Origin: an uncultured Bacteroidales bacterium
GTDB lineage: Bacteria; Bacteroidota; Bacteroidia; Bacteroidales; F082
Direction: 5' to 3'
Assembly: GCA_947307415.1 (NCBI GenBank)
Contig: CAMZJA010000012.1
Span: 1-61,652 of the forward strand
Length of the DNA: 61,652 bases
The notes under the pieces were generated by a model, which was given only the letters and a program-made list of their open reading frames with translations, was not told the DNA's origin and searched no databases. Position 1 is the stretch's first letter. Each line of letters begins with the position of its first letter. Below are positions 32,372 through 40,543 of this stretch, piece after piece. The translations under genes and the position numbers were made by a program.

Positions 32372-34072
32372 TTATTCCTTATTGATAATTTTATTGACAA
32401 CCTCGAGAATTTCAGCCTCTTTCTTGATGGCAGCGGCCTCAATCTTTGCGCCGTCGGCAACAATTTTATCGGCGAATGCTCTATCCTTCAATCCGGCGGC
32501 GTTGATTTTCACATTGAGATAAGCACCCATGACAGCGCTTCTGCAGCATAATGCACCTACTCCGGCGTCAGAAACTGATGCAGGATTGCCTGTCTTTGCC
32601 ATTGCCTCAACGATTTCAAATGCCTCAAATGCCACGTTCATGGTCTTGAATGGCACCTTTGTAGCATATTGCGATGCGAGTTCAAGAGCTTCCATACGAG
32701 CAGCCTTGTCGGCGTCGGTCTTCTTAGGCATCTGTAATGCTGCCATAATCTTGTTGAAAGCGTTAGTGTCTTCGTCGACCAGGTCAAGTAACTGATCTTT
32801 AAGGACTTGACCTCTTTCAGCAACCTTCGAGAACTCTTCCCAGCGCTCATCCCAACCTGGTTTATGTGATGACAGGTTAGCTACCATCGTTGCCAATGCT
32901 GCGCCGAGAGCGCCCATGTAAGCTGAGATTGAACCGCCACCTGGAGCCGGACTCTCGCTGGCTGTCTCGTTGGCAAAGCCTGTGCATGTCATGTCAACGA
33001 GCTTCTTCTGTGTCATGTCTTCGATAAGGAATTCGATGACTTTTTCCTTCGGGTTGAATGGTTTCAGATCGTCGAGACCCATCGACTTGATGGCAATCTT
33101 CATGATTTCATCCTCGCTGACACCCAGTGAACGCTGCTGTTTTGCAAGATAATACTTACCGGCGTCGATGAGCACCTTCTTAGGAATCAAACCGACGATT
33201 TCGCAGCCTGTCACGCGCACTCCACGGGCGGCGGCCTTAGCGCAAACCTCGTCGAAGCAGACGTGAACCGGTGAAACGTTGATGTTTGTGATGTTCATTG
33301 AAACCTGGGCAATGCCGTATTCCTCGATGAACCAGCCGATTGCCTTGGTACTCTTCAGAGTGCCTGGAATCATGATGGTGTTGCCGTTTTCATCTTTCAT
33401 CGGCTTGTCGGTAACCTTCGGTCCCACTCTCTTCGGACGACCTTTCTCGCGAACGTCGAAAGCGATGGCGTTGGCGCGGCGTGTCGAAGTGGTGTTGAGG
33501 TTATAGTTGATAGCGATGAGGAAGTCGCGGGCTCCGACCTGTGTTGCGCCGGTCTGTGCCACATGCTCGTTCCACTCGTTCGGACCGAAATCAGGTTTCC
33601 ATTCTTCTGTTCCGAGACGGCTTGACAATGACTCGTATTCACCAGTGCGGCAGTAAGCCAAGTTCTTACGTTTTGGCTGGAAAGCGGCCTCTTCGTAGCA
33701 GTAAATCGGGATATTGAGCTCTTCGCCAAAGCGTTTTGCGAGGTTACGGGCATAAACCACCACCTCGTCCATTGTGATGTTTGAAATCGGGATGAGAGGG
33801 CAAACGTCGGTTGCACCCTGACGTGGGTGGTCGCCGTGATGGTTACGCATGTCGATAAGCTCGGCAGCCTTCTTCACCACGCGGAATGCGGCTTCGCACA
33901 CGTTTTCCGGCTCGCCCACAAAGGTGATGACGGTACGGTTTGTCGTCGCACCCGGGTCAACGTCCAACAATTTCACGCCTTCAACCTTCTCGATCTCGGC
34001 TGTCACCTGATTGATGATGTTCATATCGCGACCTTCGCTGATATTCGGAACACATTCGATTAATTGTTTCAT
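32372..34072 (-). CDS. ftcD: Bifunctional glutamate formimidoyltransferase / formimidoyl-THF cyclodeaminase
   Basis: A 566-residue fusion. The N-terminal transferase (1 to about 330; CVPNISEGRD, HHGDHPRQGATDVCP) moves the formimino group from formiminoglutamate to THF. The C-terminal cyclodeaminase (about 360-566; SESPAPGGGSISAYMGALGAAL) forms methenyl-THF and ammonia. It completes histidine degradation to glutamate. It lies eight bases after hutI in the same operon. Confidence 0.96.
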   Translation of the reverse strand: MKQLIECVPNISEGRDMNIINQVTAEIEKVEGVKLLDVDPGATTNRTVITFVGEPENVCEAAFRVVKKAAELIDMRNHHGDHPRQGATDVCPLIPISNITMDEVVVYARNLAKRFGEELNIPIYCYEEAAFQPKRKNLAYCRTGEYESLSSRLGTEEWKPDFGPNEWNEHVAQTGATQVGARDFLIAINYNLNTTSTRRANAIAFDVREKGRPKRVGPKVTDKPMKDENGNTIMIPGTLKSTKAIGWFIEEYGIAQVSMNITNINVSPVHVCFDEVCAKAAARGVRVTGCEIVGLIPKKVLIDAGKYYLAKQQRSLGVSEDEIMKIAIKSMGLDDLKPFNPKEKVIEFLIEDMTQKKLVDMTCTGFANETASESPAPGGGSISAYMGALGAALATMVANLSSHKPGWDERWEEFSKVAERGQVLKDQLLDLVDEDTNAFNKIMAALQMPKKTDADKAARMEALELASQYATKVPFKTMNVAFEAFEIVEAMAKTGNPASVSDAGVGALCCRSAVMGAYLNVKINAAGLKDRAFADKIVADGAKIEAAAIKKEAEILEVVNKIINKE

Positions 34073-34080
34073 TTGTATGA

Positions 34081-35325
34081 TTATTTAATTACTTTTCCTT
34101 TTAAAATCATTGTCTGAACCTTATTCGCCCCATAATAATACGGCATAAACTCCAGTTGCGTCATCGGCTTGGTGATAATCACATTAGCTATCTTACCTTT
34201 GGTGATTGAGCCGAGCTCGTGAGCGACATCCATGGCGTATGCGGTATTCAAAGTGGTAGCATTTAAAGCTTCTTCCGGCGTCATGCGATAACGGATGCAG
34301 GCGCACGAAAGCACAAACTGCATATTGCCCGATGGCGACGTTCCAGGGTTGAAATCGGATGCCATAGCCACCGGCAATCCTGCGTTAATCATATCTCTCA
34401 CTGGCGAAAGCGGCAGATTCAGGAAGAACGCGCAACCAGGCAACACTGTCGGCATGGTGTCGGAGCCTTTCAAAGCCTCGATCTCCTCTTTTCCCATCTG
34501 CTCGAGATGGTCGACAGAGATAGCACCGTATTTCACGCCCACCTGCACGCCGCCCGACACAGCCATCTCGTTGGCGTGGATCTTCGGACGCATGCCGTAT
34601 TTGATGCCCGCCATCAAGATTCTTTCAGTGTCTTCAACGGTAAAGAAGCCTTTGTCGCAGAAAACATCAATGAAATCGGCCAGATCCTCAGCTGCAACTA
34701 AAGGAATCATCTCATTGATGACAAGGTCGACATAGTCTTCCTGATGTCCGCGGTATTCCATCGGGATGCCGTGAGCGCCAAGGAAGTTCGACTTTATCGT
34801 CATCGGAGAGTTCTCTTTCAAGCGACGGATCACGCGCAGAAGCTTCAGCTCACTCTCGGTGGTCAAACCGTAGCCGCTCTTGATCTCGACGGCGCCGGTT
34901 CCCATGTGCATGATCTCGTCCAAGCGCTGCATTGCCGACTCATAAAGCTCGTCTTCGCTAGCAGCTGCTGTAGCTTTCGCCGAATTGAGGATTCCTCCTC
35001 CCCTTTTTGCGATCTCCTCATAGCTCAGGCCACGGATCTTGTCGCAAAACTCCATCTCGCGCGAGTTGGCATACACCAAATGGGTGTGCGAGTCGCAGAA
35101 CGCAGGCAAGACAAGTCCGCCCTTGGCATCGACGACTCTTTTTTCCTTTTCCAGATACGTCTTGTATCTCTGAGAATCCATCTCGCCATAGTCGGCAATC
35201 TTGCTACCTTTTATTAATAGGTATGCGTTCTTGATGCGCTTAACCTCCGACATCGCGGAGCCGGCCTTCCACAGACTGCCGTCCTCCACGATGCCGCAAA
35301 GTTCTCTAATATTTGTTATTAGCAT
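34081..35325 (-). CDS. hutI: Imidazolonepropionase
   Basis: A 414-residue amidohydrolase opening 4-imidazolone-5-propionate to formiminoglutamate. Visible motifs are the metal-binding DSHTHLVYANSR, GHGIPMEYRG region (LGAHGIP), HANEMA, and ASDFNPG near the C-terminal metal Asp. The start codon overlaps the upstream stop (TAATG), so it is coupled to the deoxyhypusine-synthase-like gene. hutH and hutU are not in the window. Confidence 0.95.
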   Translation of the reverse strand: MLITNIRELCGIVEDGSLWKAGSAMSEVKRIKNAYLLIKGSKIADYGEMDSQRYKTYLEKEKRVVDAKGGLVLPAFCDSHTHLVYANSREMEFCDKIRGLSYEEIAKRGGGILNSAKATAAASEDELYESAMQRLDEIMHMGTGAVEIKSGYGLTTESELKLLRVIRRLKENSPMTIKSNFLGAHGIPMEYRGHQEDYVDLVINEMIPLVAAEDLADFIDVFCDKGFFTVEDTERILMAGIKYGMRPKIHANEMAVSGGVQVGVKYGAISVDHLEQMGKEEIEALKGSDTMPTVLPGCAFFLNLPLSPVRDMINAGLPVAMASDFNPGTSPSGNMQFVLSCACIRYRMTPEEALNATTLNTAYAMDVAHELGSITKGKIANVIITKPMTQLEFMPYYYGANKVQTMILKGKVIK

Positions 35326-36377
35326 TATTTATTCTTGTAAATATTTTGCCAATTCTTATACTCTCTCTTCTTCCAAGGTCCATTATGATAGACGTAGGAA
35401 GCAATCATCGGGATGACGGTTGTACCTTCGGCGTAGACCATCTGCTGAAGCTTCTCGCTCACCTTGCCCCATGATCCTGCCTCAAGCAATGTTGATGATG
35501 AGCAAGCGCCATCGCGCACGTCAGCAACGGTGATCTGGATAGCGTATTTGTGCATTGGCACCTCGTGACCGAGGATCTCAGCGCAGACGACTGTGTCCTG
35601 AGCGAAGTTCTTAGGTGTACCGCCACCTACCATAAACAAACCTGTTTGTGGTGCAGCCATCTTGATTTCTGTCAATTCGAGGAAGTCGGCCACCGAGTCG
35701 ATGCTCACGTAAGGTTTGCCAGCGTGTTTGCGCTCCCACTGGTGCAGACCGATACCGAAACCTGCTGAAGAATCGGAGAATGCCGGACAGAACATCGGGA
35801 CGCCGCACTCGTAGCATGTCTGGATGAGGCTGTCTTTCTTCACGCCGTGGCCTTCATGCAGCCATTTTCCGAGGTTCCACAGGAACTCGCGCGATGAATA
35901 TGGACGTGGCTCGAGGATGTTGGCGAGCTCGTATGTTGCGTGGTCGCACACCTGAAGCTGTTCCTCGTCGATATATGTGTCATAGATACGGTCGATGTAA
36001 AGCTCACGAAGCTTTGTGTCAGGCACCACGTTCTCTTTTTCACCGATATAATGTTTGAAACCGAGAGCCTCGAAGAGGTCCATATCGATGACTGAAGCGC
36101 CTGTCGAGACAACCACATCAATCATTTTGTTGCGAACCATGTCGACGTAAACCTGCATACAGCCTGCTGCTGAGGTTGAACCTGCCAATGTAAGGATGTT
36201 GGTGCACGATTTTTCCTTCACCATCATCATCAAAATGTCGGCGGCGCGAGCTGTGTCGCGTGATGTGAACGACATTTCACGCATTGCGTCGATAATTTCT
36301 GTTGAGTCATACTTCTTGATGTCGATGTGCTTGACGACATTCTTCAATAAGTCTTTTTTTTCAAGTTTTCTTGCCAT
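35325..36377 (-). CDS. Deoxyhypusine synthase-like protein
   Basis: A 350-residue protein of the deoxyhypusine synthase family: LTLAGSTSAAG near 60-70, VVSTGAS near 88-94, and the active-site loop GGGTPKN with the Lys that carries the aminobutyl intermediate (about 252-258). Bacteria lack eIF5A, and some bacterial members make homospermidine or other polyamines instead; the substrate here is unknown. It is the first gene of the operon with hutI and ftcD and is coupled to hutI by a one-base overlap. Confidence 0.88.
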   Translation of the reverse strand: MARKLEKKDLLKNVVKHIDIKKYDSTEIIDAMREMSFTSRDTARAADILMMMVKEKSCTNILTLAGSTSAAGCMQVYVDMVRNKMIDVVVSTGASVIDMDLFEALGFKHYIGEKENVVPDTKLRELYIDRIYDTYIDEEQLQVCDHATYELANILEPRPYSSREFLWNLGKWLHEGHGVKKDSLIQTCYECGVPMFCPAFSDSSAGFGIGLHQWERKHAGKPYVSIDSVADFLELTEIKMAAPQTGLFMVGGGTPKNFAQDTVVCAEILGHEVPMHKYAIQITVADVRDGACSSSTLLEAGSWGKVSEKLQQMVYAEGTTVIPMIASYVYHNGPWKKREYKNWQNIYKNK

Positions 36378-36414
36378 TTTATTTAGTTTTTATTGTTATG
36401 TTTCATTCTAACCT

Positions 36415-36423
36415 GCAAAAATA
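36415..36423 (-). promoter_or_regulatory. -7 box for the histidine-catabolism operon
   Basis: The minus strand reads TATTTTTGC, 37 bases ahead of the first ATG. No operator-like palindrome is obvious. Confidence 0.65.
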
Positions 36424-36460
36424 CAAAATTAATTAGATAATGTAAAAAAAAATAAAAAAA

Positions 36461-36490
36461 CTAAAGTCTAAGGTCTAACGTCTAAAGTCT
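36461..36490. repeat. Single-arm heptad array next to a promoter
   Basis: Units CTAAAGT, CTAAGGT, CTAACGT, CTAAAGT end six bases before the -7 box of the thioredoxin gene. As at 4828 it lies between divergent promoters. Confidence 0.82.
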
Positions 36491-36495
36491 TTTCT

Positions 36496-36504
36496 TATCT
36501 TTGC
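36496..36504 (+). promoter_or_regulatory. -7 box for the thioredoxin-wbqC operon
   Basis: TATCTTTGC, 16 bases ahead of the ATG. Confidence 0.7.
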
Positions 36505-36520
36505 GAAAATTTTATTCATC

Positions 36521-37006
36521 ATGAAAAAATTATTGCTTGCGGCACTTATTTCTATAGCGTTATTATCATCTTGCGGAAGCTCCGACAGCAACAGTAAATC
36601 AGCTTCACAAACAGAGGTAACTAACTTAGAGTCAATGGATAACGATTCTTTTGTAAAAGTTTTGACATATAACAAATTTCTTAAAAAAGTTTGGGATTTC
36701 GAGAAATACACCGACACTTTCATGTATGCAGGCAACAAGCCTTGCGTGATCGATTTTTACGCCGACTGGTGCAGGCCATGCCAAAAAGTCACCCCTATTA
36801 TGGAGAAACTGGCCAAGGAATATGAGGGAAAAGTCGATTTTTACAAAATTAACACCGACGACGAGCAAAAGCTTTCTATGATATTGAAAATCAGGAATAT
36901 ACCTTCGATTTTTTTCATAAAAGGCGACGAGCAGCCTATATATTCCGTGGGCGCCTACAGCGAAGAATATTATCGTTCAACGATCAACAAAATGCTCTGT
37001 GAATAA
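36521..37006 (+). CDS. Thioredoxin-fold lipoprotein
   Basis: A 161-residue protein with lipoprotein signal peptide (LLSSC, Cys18), a low-complexity Ser/Asn linker, and a thioredoxin domain with active site WCRPC (83-87) and cis-Pro in RNIPSIFF. CRPC in place of CGPC may shift the redox potential. It faces the periplasm and probably reduces or protects envelope thiols. It overlaps the next gene by eight bases. Confidence 0.9.
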   Translation: MKKLLLAALISIALLSSCGSSDSNSKSASQTEVTNLESMDNDSFVKVLTYNKFLKKVWDFEKYTDTFMYAGNKPCVIDFYADWCRPCQKVTPIMEKLAKEYEGKVDFYKINTDDEQKLSMILKIRNIPSIFFIKGDEQPIYSVGAYSEEYYRSTINKMLCE

Positions 37007-37607
37007 CATTTTCCCGACATCGTATCTACCTGATATTCAATATATTGCATTATTTTGCAAAAATGACACGCCCAAGATAGAATTATTCGAGACGTATCAG
37101 AAACAGTCGTGCCGCACCCGCTGTAACGTTATGACAGCCAACGGATTACAGACTTTGACAGTGCCTATCGTGAAGACCAACGGCAACCACACCCTGACAA
37201 AAGACATCGCGATAAGCTACCGTGAGCCTTGGCAGCAGATTCATCAGCGCTGTCTGGAGGCCGCCTACCGCAAAACGCCTTATTTCGAATACTATTTCCC
37301 CTACTTGGAAAAAGCCTTCACGACGCGCTTCGACAGACTCATCGACCTAAATGAGTTTTGCATGAAATTTATTCTTAAAACATTGAAAATCAATAAAGAA
37401 ATCGTTTACACCAACGATTTTGAGCCAATCCGAGACGCAAACGATTATAGGATTTCCTTATCGAAATGGTCGCCCGAAAAGACTGATTTCCCGAAATACT
37501 ATCAAGTTTTCGACGATCGCCAGCCATTCATCTCAAATCTGTCAGTAATAGATTTGATCTTCAACGAAGGACCGGAAGCGGTTAATTACCTGGATACGCT
37601 ATTCTGA
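36999..37607 (+). CDS. WbqC family protein
   Basis: A 202-residue protein starting with GTG inside the end of the thioredoxin gene (next Met is far inside). The opening TSYLPDIQYIALF, RTRCNVMTANGLQTLTVPI and a C-terminal LSVIDLIFNEGP are typical of WbqC-like proteins of Bacteroidetes. The family is linked to surface polysaccharide loci in other bacteria; its reaction is unknown. Its 3' end overlaps the convergent pgpH by 26 bases. Confidence 0.88.
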   Translation: MNNIFPTSYLPDIQYIALFCKNDTPKIELFETYQKQSCRTRCNVMTANGLQTLTVPIVKTNGNHTLTKDIAISYREPWQQIHQRCLEAAYRKTPYFEYYFPYLEKAFTTRFDRLIDLNEFCMKFILKTLKINKEIVYTNDFEPIRDANDYRISLSKWSPEKTDFPKYYQVFDDRQPFISNLSVIDLIFNEGPEAVNYLDTLF

Positions 37608-39648
37608 CGTGATAGATACTCATCAGCTTCTTCTTCAGCACTTTCTTCGTGATGTTGATGTCGTGGAAGGTGATGTTTGTGTTGTCGAACTGCTTTGCTT
37701 TCATCTGACTGTCGATAATGTTGTCGACGAGCTTGTTGAGCGACTCTTCGGTCTTTTCCTGCATGCTTCGTGAGGCAGCCTCCACTGCGTCGCACATCAT
37801 CAGCACGGCAGTCTCCTTCGAGAACGGCACCGGCCCGTGATAGCAGAAGTCGCGTTCATCAACGCCCTCAGGGTTTTCGCGCAGCTCCATCTGATAGAAA
37901 TACTCGGTGCGGCGAGTGCCGTGGTGAGTTCTCACAAAGTCGATAATCTGCTCAGGAATATGATATTCGCGACAGATCTCTATGCCGTCGATAACGTGGC
38001 TGATGATGATCTGCGCGCTCTCGGCATACGACACATCGTCGTGAGGATTATACTTACCATTCTGATTTTCAATGAAATAGAACGGATTTCTTGTCTTTCC
38101 GATATCGTGATACATGGCGCCGGTGCGAACGAGAAGCGGGTTGCCACCTATATTATATATCACCTCCTCGCAGAGGTCGGCAACCTGCATGGCATGCTGG
38201 AAAGTGCCAGGTGCCTCCGACGCCAGCTTGCGCAGCAGCGGACTATTGGTGTTGCTCAGCTCAAGCAGCGAGAGGTCAGTGACGAAGCCAAAGATACGCT
38301 CAAAGAGGAACGCTAGAGGCAACGACAGCATGGTGAAGAACGCGTTGGCGGCATAGATGAAGACCACACGCCAGCTGAAGGCATCGAAACCGCCGTCGTA
38401 GATGAGCATCATGCCAAGGTAAACTATGACGTAGGTCATGAACACCATCAGTGAGGTGCCGAAATAACTCGCTCTTCTGGTGCGTTTTATCATGCTGAAC
38501 ACCGCTATGAACGACACCAGCAGCTGCACGAAGAAATACTGGAACGGGTTCGGCACCGCCAAGCTTATGATAATCAACGTGATAACCTGCACAACTATAG
38601 ACACGCGCGCATCGAAGAACGTCATCAGAAGCATAGCCATGATTGCGACAGGCATAAAATAGATGAAGGTCGGGGCATACTTCAACAGCAGGAACGACGG
38701 CACTATCGTAAGCAGCATCAGCAGCAAAATGAGGTTGATGTAACGCAGCTGCTCGAAGATATCAGGACGTAACATCTTGAGTATCAAATACAAAGCCAGA
38801 AAAACTATCGCCACAAGCAGCAATTGACCGTAAAAAACAAAGTTTTTGCTGAAGAAATTGTTCGCGGTGATGTCGGCGTATTCGCGTTGTAACGAGCTGA
38901 GTACCTGATACTTATATTCAGTTACTATCTCACCGTTCATGATGATGAGCTCATCTTTCTGAACCATTCCGAACGTGAGCATGATGTTGTCGATAGCCAT
39001 CTTCTCGGCCTGCTTTGTCATGCTCTCCGAATAAATCACATTTTGGCGCAACGAGCTATGTAACAGATTGTTAATCAATTGCATAGTGTTGTAATCGGAG
39101 ATATTCGTGAGTCGGCCATGAATGTATGCCGAGGCCGATGCCATAGTGTTGAGGGTGCCGTAAAGACATTGGGTTTGAATCTTGTTGCGCACCACCACAA
39201 CCTGCTCGTCTTCCTTGAAATTATTGGTGCGATCGTTTTTCGCCACCACGCCGTTGTTTTCGATATGGTCGTAAATGCTCAAGATGAGATTCTCGTAGTA
39301 AGCCCTATCGCCTATGGTGTCTTTCCATTGATCTTCAAAGTCTTTCAGCAGTTTCTCGCGGCCGTTTTCAGTACCGAGAGCATCGAAAACGAAAATCGGT
39401 TCGATGTTTTTCAAAGCCTCTTCCTTCTCCTTGCGAACCTCGTCGTCGGTCTTGTAAATCGGGAAATTGAACGGCGCATATAGCGTTTCATGCTGCCATG
39501 GACGCATTTTCTGGTATTCGAATTTGAATTTCACGTTTCTCGGCATCAGCAAAACCACGATGGCAAGCGCCAAAATGAAACCCAGAACCTTCATTATGCC
39601 ATAATACGAATGGCGAATTTTTTCTGCTATATTTTTTATCTTACTCAT
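37582..39648 (-). CDS. PgpH-type membrane HD phosphodiesterase (c-di-AMP hydrolase)
   Basis: The ATG at 39648 gives 688 residues. It has an N-terminal membrane segment (VLGFILALAIVVLLMP), a 7TMR-HDED extracytoplasmic domain to about 280, a seven-helix membrane domain (about 285-470), and a cytosolic HD domain (FQHAMQVADL ... MYHDIGKTRNPFYF, HHGTRRTEYF). PgpH hydrolyses c-di-AMP to pApA. Length and order are as in the family. Confidence 0.93.
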   Translation of the reverse strand: MSKIKNIAEKIRHSYYGIMKVLGFILALAIVVLLMPRNVKFKFEYQKMRPWQHETLYAPFNFPIYKTDDEVRKEKEEALKNIEPIFVFDALGTENGREKLLKDFEDQWKDTIGDRAYYENLILSIYDHIENNGVVAKNDRTNNFKEDEQVVVVRNKIQTQCLYGTLNTMASASAYIHGRLTNISDYNTMQLINNLLHSSLRQNVIYSESMTKQAEKMAIDNIMLTFGMVQKDELIIMNGEIVTEYKYQVLSSLQREYADITANNFFSKNFVFYGQLLLVAIVFLALYLILKMLRPDIFEQLRYINLILLLMLLTIVPSFLLLKYAPTFIYFMPVAIMAMLLMTFFDARVSIVVQVITLIIISLAVPNPFQYFFVQLLVSFIAVFSMIKRTRRASYFGTSLMVFMTYVIVYLGMMLIYDGGFDAFSWRVVFIYAANAFFTMLSLPLAFLFERIFGFVTDLSLLELSNTNSPLLRKLASEAPGTFQHAMQVADLCEEVIYNIGGNPLLVRTGAMYHDIGKTRNPFYFIENQNGKYNPHDDVSYAESAQIIISHVIDGIEICREYHIPEQIIDFVRTHHGTRRTEYFYQMELRENPEGVDERDFCYHGPVPFSKETAVLMMCDAVEAASRSMQEKTEESLNKLVDNIIDSQMKAKQFDNTNITFHDINITKKVLKKKLMSIYHVRIAYPGN

Positions 39649-39726
39649 AATCAATAACTTACAACTTGAACAAGATTTTTCTAAAAACAAAATAATTTAA
39701 CTTGTAAAAATACAAAAATTTTCTCG

Positions 39727-39735
39727 TAACTTTGC
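39727..39735 (+). promoter_or_regulatory. -7 box for the NlpC/P60 gene
   Basis: TAACTTTGC, 16 bases ahead of the ATG at 39752. Confidence 0.7.
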
Positions 39736-39751
39736 AAAAAAAGTTACAAAT

Positions 39752-40450
39752 ATGTTTGGAATCTGCACTTTATCGGCGATACCTGTAAGAAAAGAGCCAC
39801 ATCACGAGAGCGAATTGGTGACAGAGCTGCTGTTTAACGATCTTTACAAAGTTTTGGAAAATCAAGGCGATTGGCTTTATATAAAGATGGAATACGACGG
39901 CTACGAAGGATGGATTAGAAGTCTGCAACACTTTGATATTCAAGAAGATGCGTATAAGGCTTTGGCTTCAAACGAATATTATGTCGTCAACAATCCAGTA
40001 GAGTTGTACGATTCCAAGATTTTGACTTTCGGAACTACGATTTATTCCAAAGACAAATGCTGCATCGAGGCTAACAGCTTCATTAACAATGCTTTAAAGC
40101 TTTTAGATATGCCTTATCGCTGGGGCGGCAGAACCGTTTTCGGCATCGACTGCTCCGCTTTTGTGCAGCTCTGCGCCAAGACAATCGGAATCAAGCTGCC
40201 TCGCGACGCCTCACAGCAGGTTGAATGCGGCGAAGACGTGTATTTCCTAACAGAAGCGCAGCCTGGTGACATAGCGTTTTTTGAAAACGAGGAGCATCAC
40301 ATTGTGCATGTCGGCATCATTTTGGATAACGAAAAAATAATCCACGCCTCAGGAAAGGTCAGAATTGATTCATTAGATCAAACTGGCATATTTAATAAGG
40401 ATCTGGGAAAACATACACACTTTTTGAGCGCCATTAAAAGGATCAACTAA
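39752..40450 (+). CDS. NlpC/P60 cysteine peptidase with SH3-like N-terminus
   Basis: A 232-residue protein without signal peptide. Residues 1-60 form an SH3b-like domain (IPVRKEPHHESELVTELLF ... GYEGWI). The catalytic domain has Cys134 in GIDCSAF, His186 in HHIVHVGII and a third polar residue near H198 (IIHASG). The layout is that of dipeptidyl-peptidase VI, which cleaves gamma-D-Glu-diamino-acid bonds during cytoplasmic muropeptide recycling. Confidence 0.92.
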   Translation: MFGICTLSAIPVRKEPHHESELVTELLFNDLYKVLENQGDWLYIKMEYDGYEGWIRSLQHFDIQEDAYKALASNEYYVVNNPVELYDSKILTFGTTIYSKDKCCIEANSFINNALKLLDMPYRWGGRTVFGIDCSAFVQLCAKTIGIKLPRDASQQVECGEDVYFLTEAQPGDIAFFENEEHHIVHVGIILDNEKIIHASGKVRIDSLDQTGIFNKDLGKHTHFLSAIKRIN

Positions 40451-40455
40451 TCAGT

Positions 40456-40543
40456 ATGAGGTTCCTCGCCCCTTACGGGGCTCGGAATGACAACGGATCA
40501 ATAAACAGTACCGCTGTCATTCCGAACGAAATGAGGAATCTCA
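40456..40543. repeat. Dispersed palindrome, GTCATTCCGA variant, inverted pair
   Basis: The left arm runs from ATGAGGTTCCTCGCC to CTCGGAATGAC (40456-40491). The right arm runs from GTCATTCCGAACG to GAGGAATCTCAT (40515-40543). It contains an inner CCCC-TTA-GGGG hairpin. It ends directly at the stop codon of the methylase gene. Confidence 0.85.
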
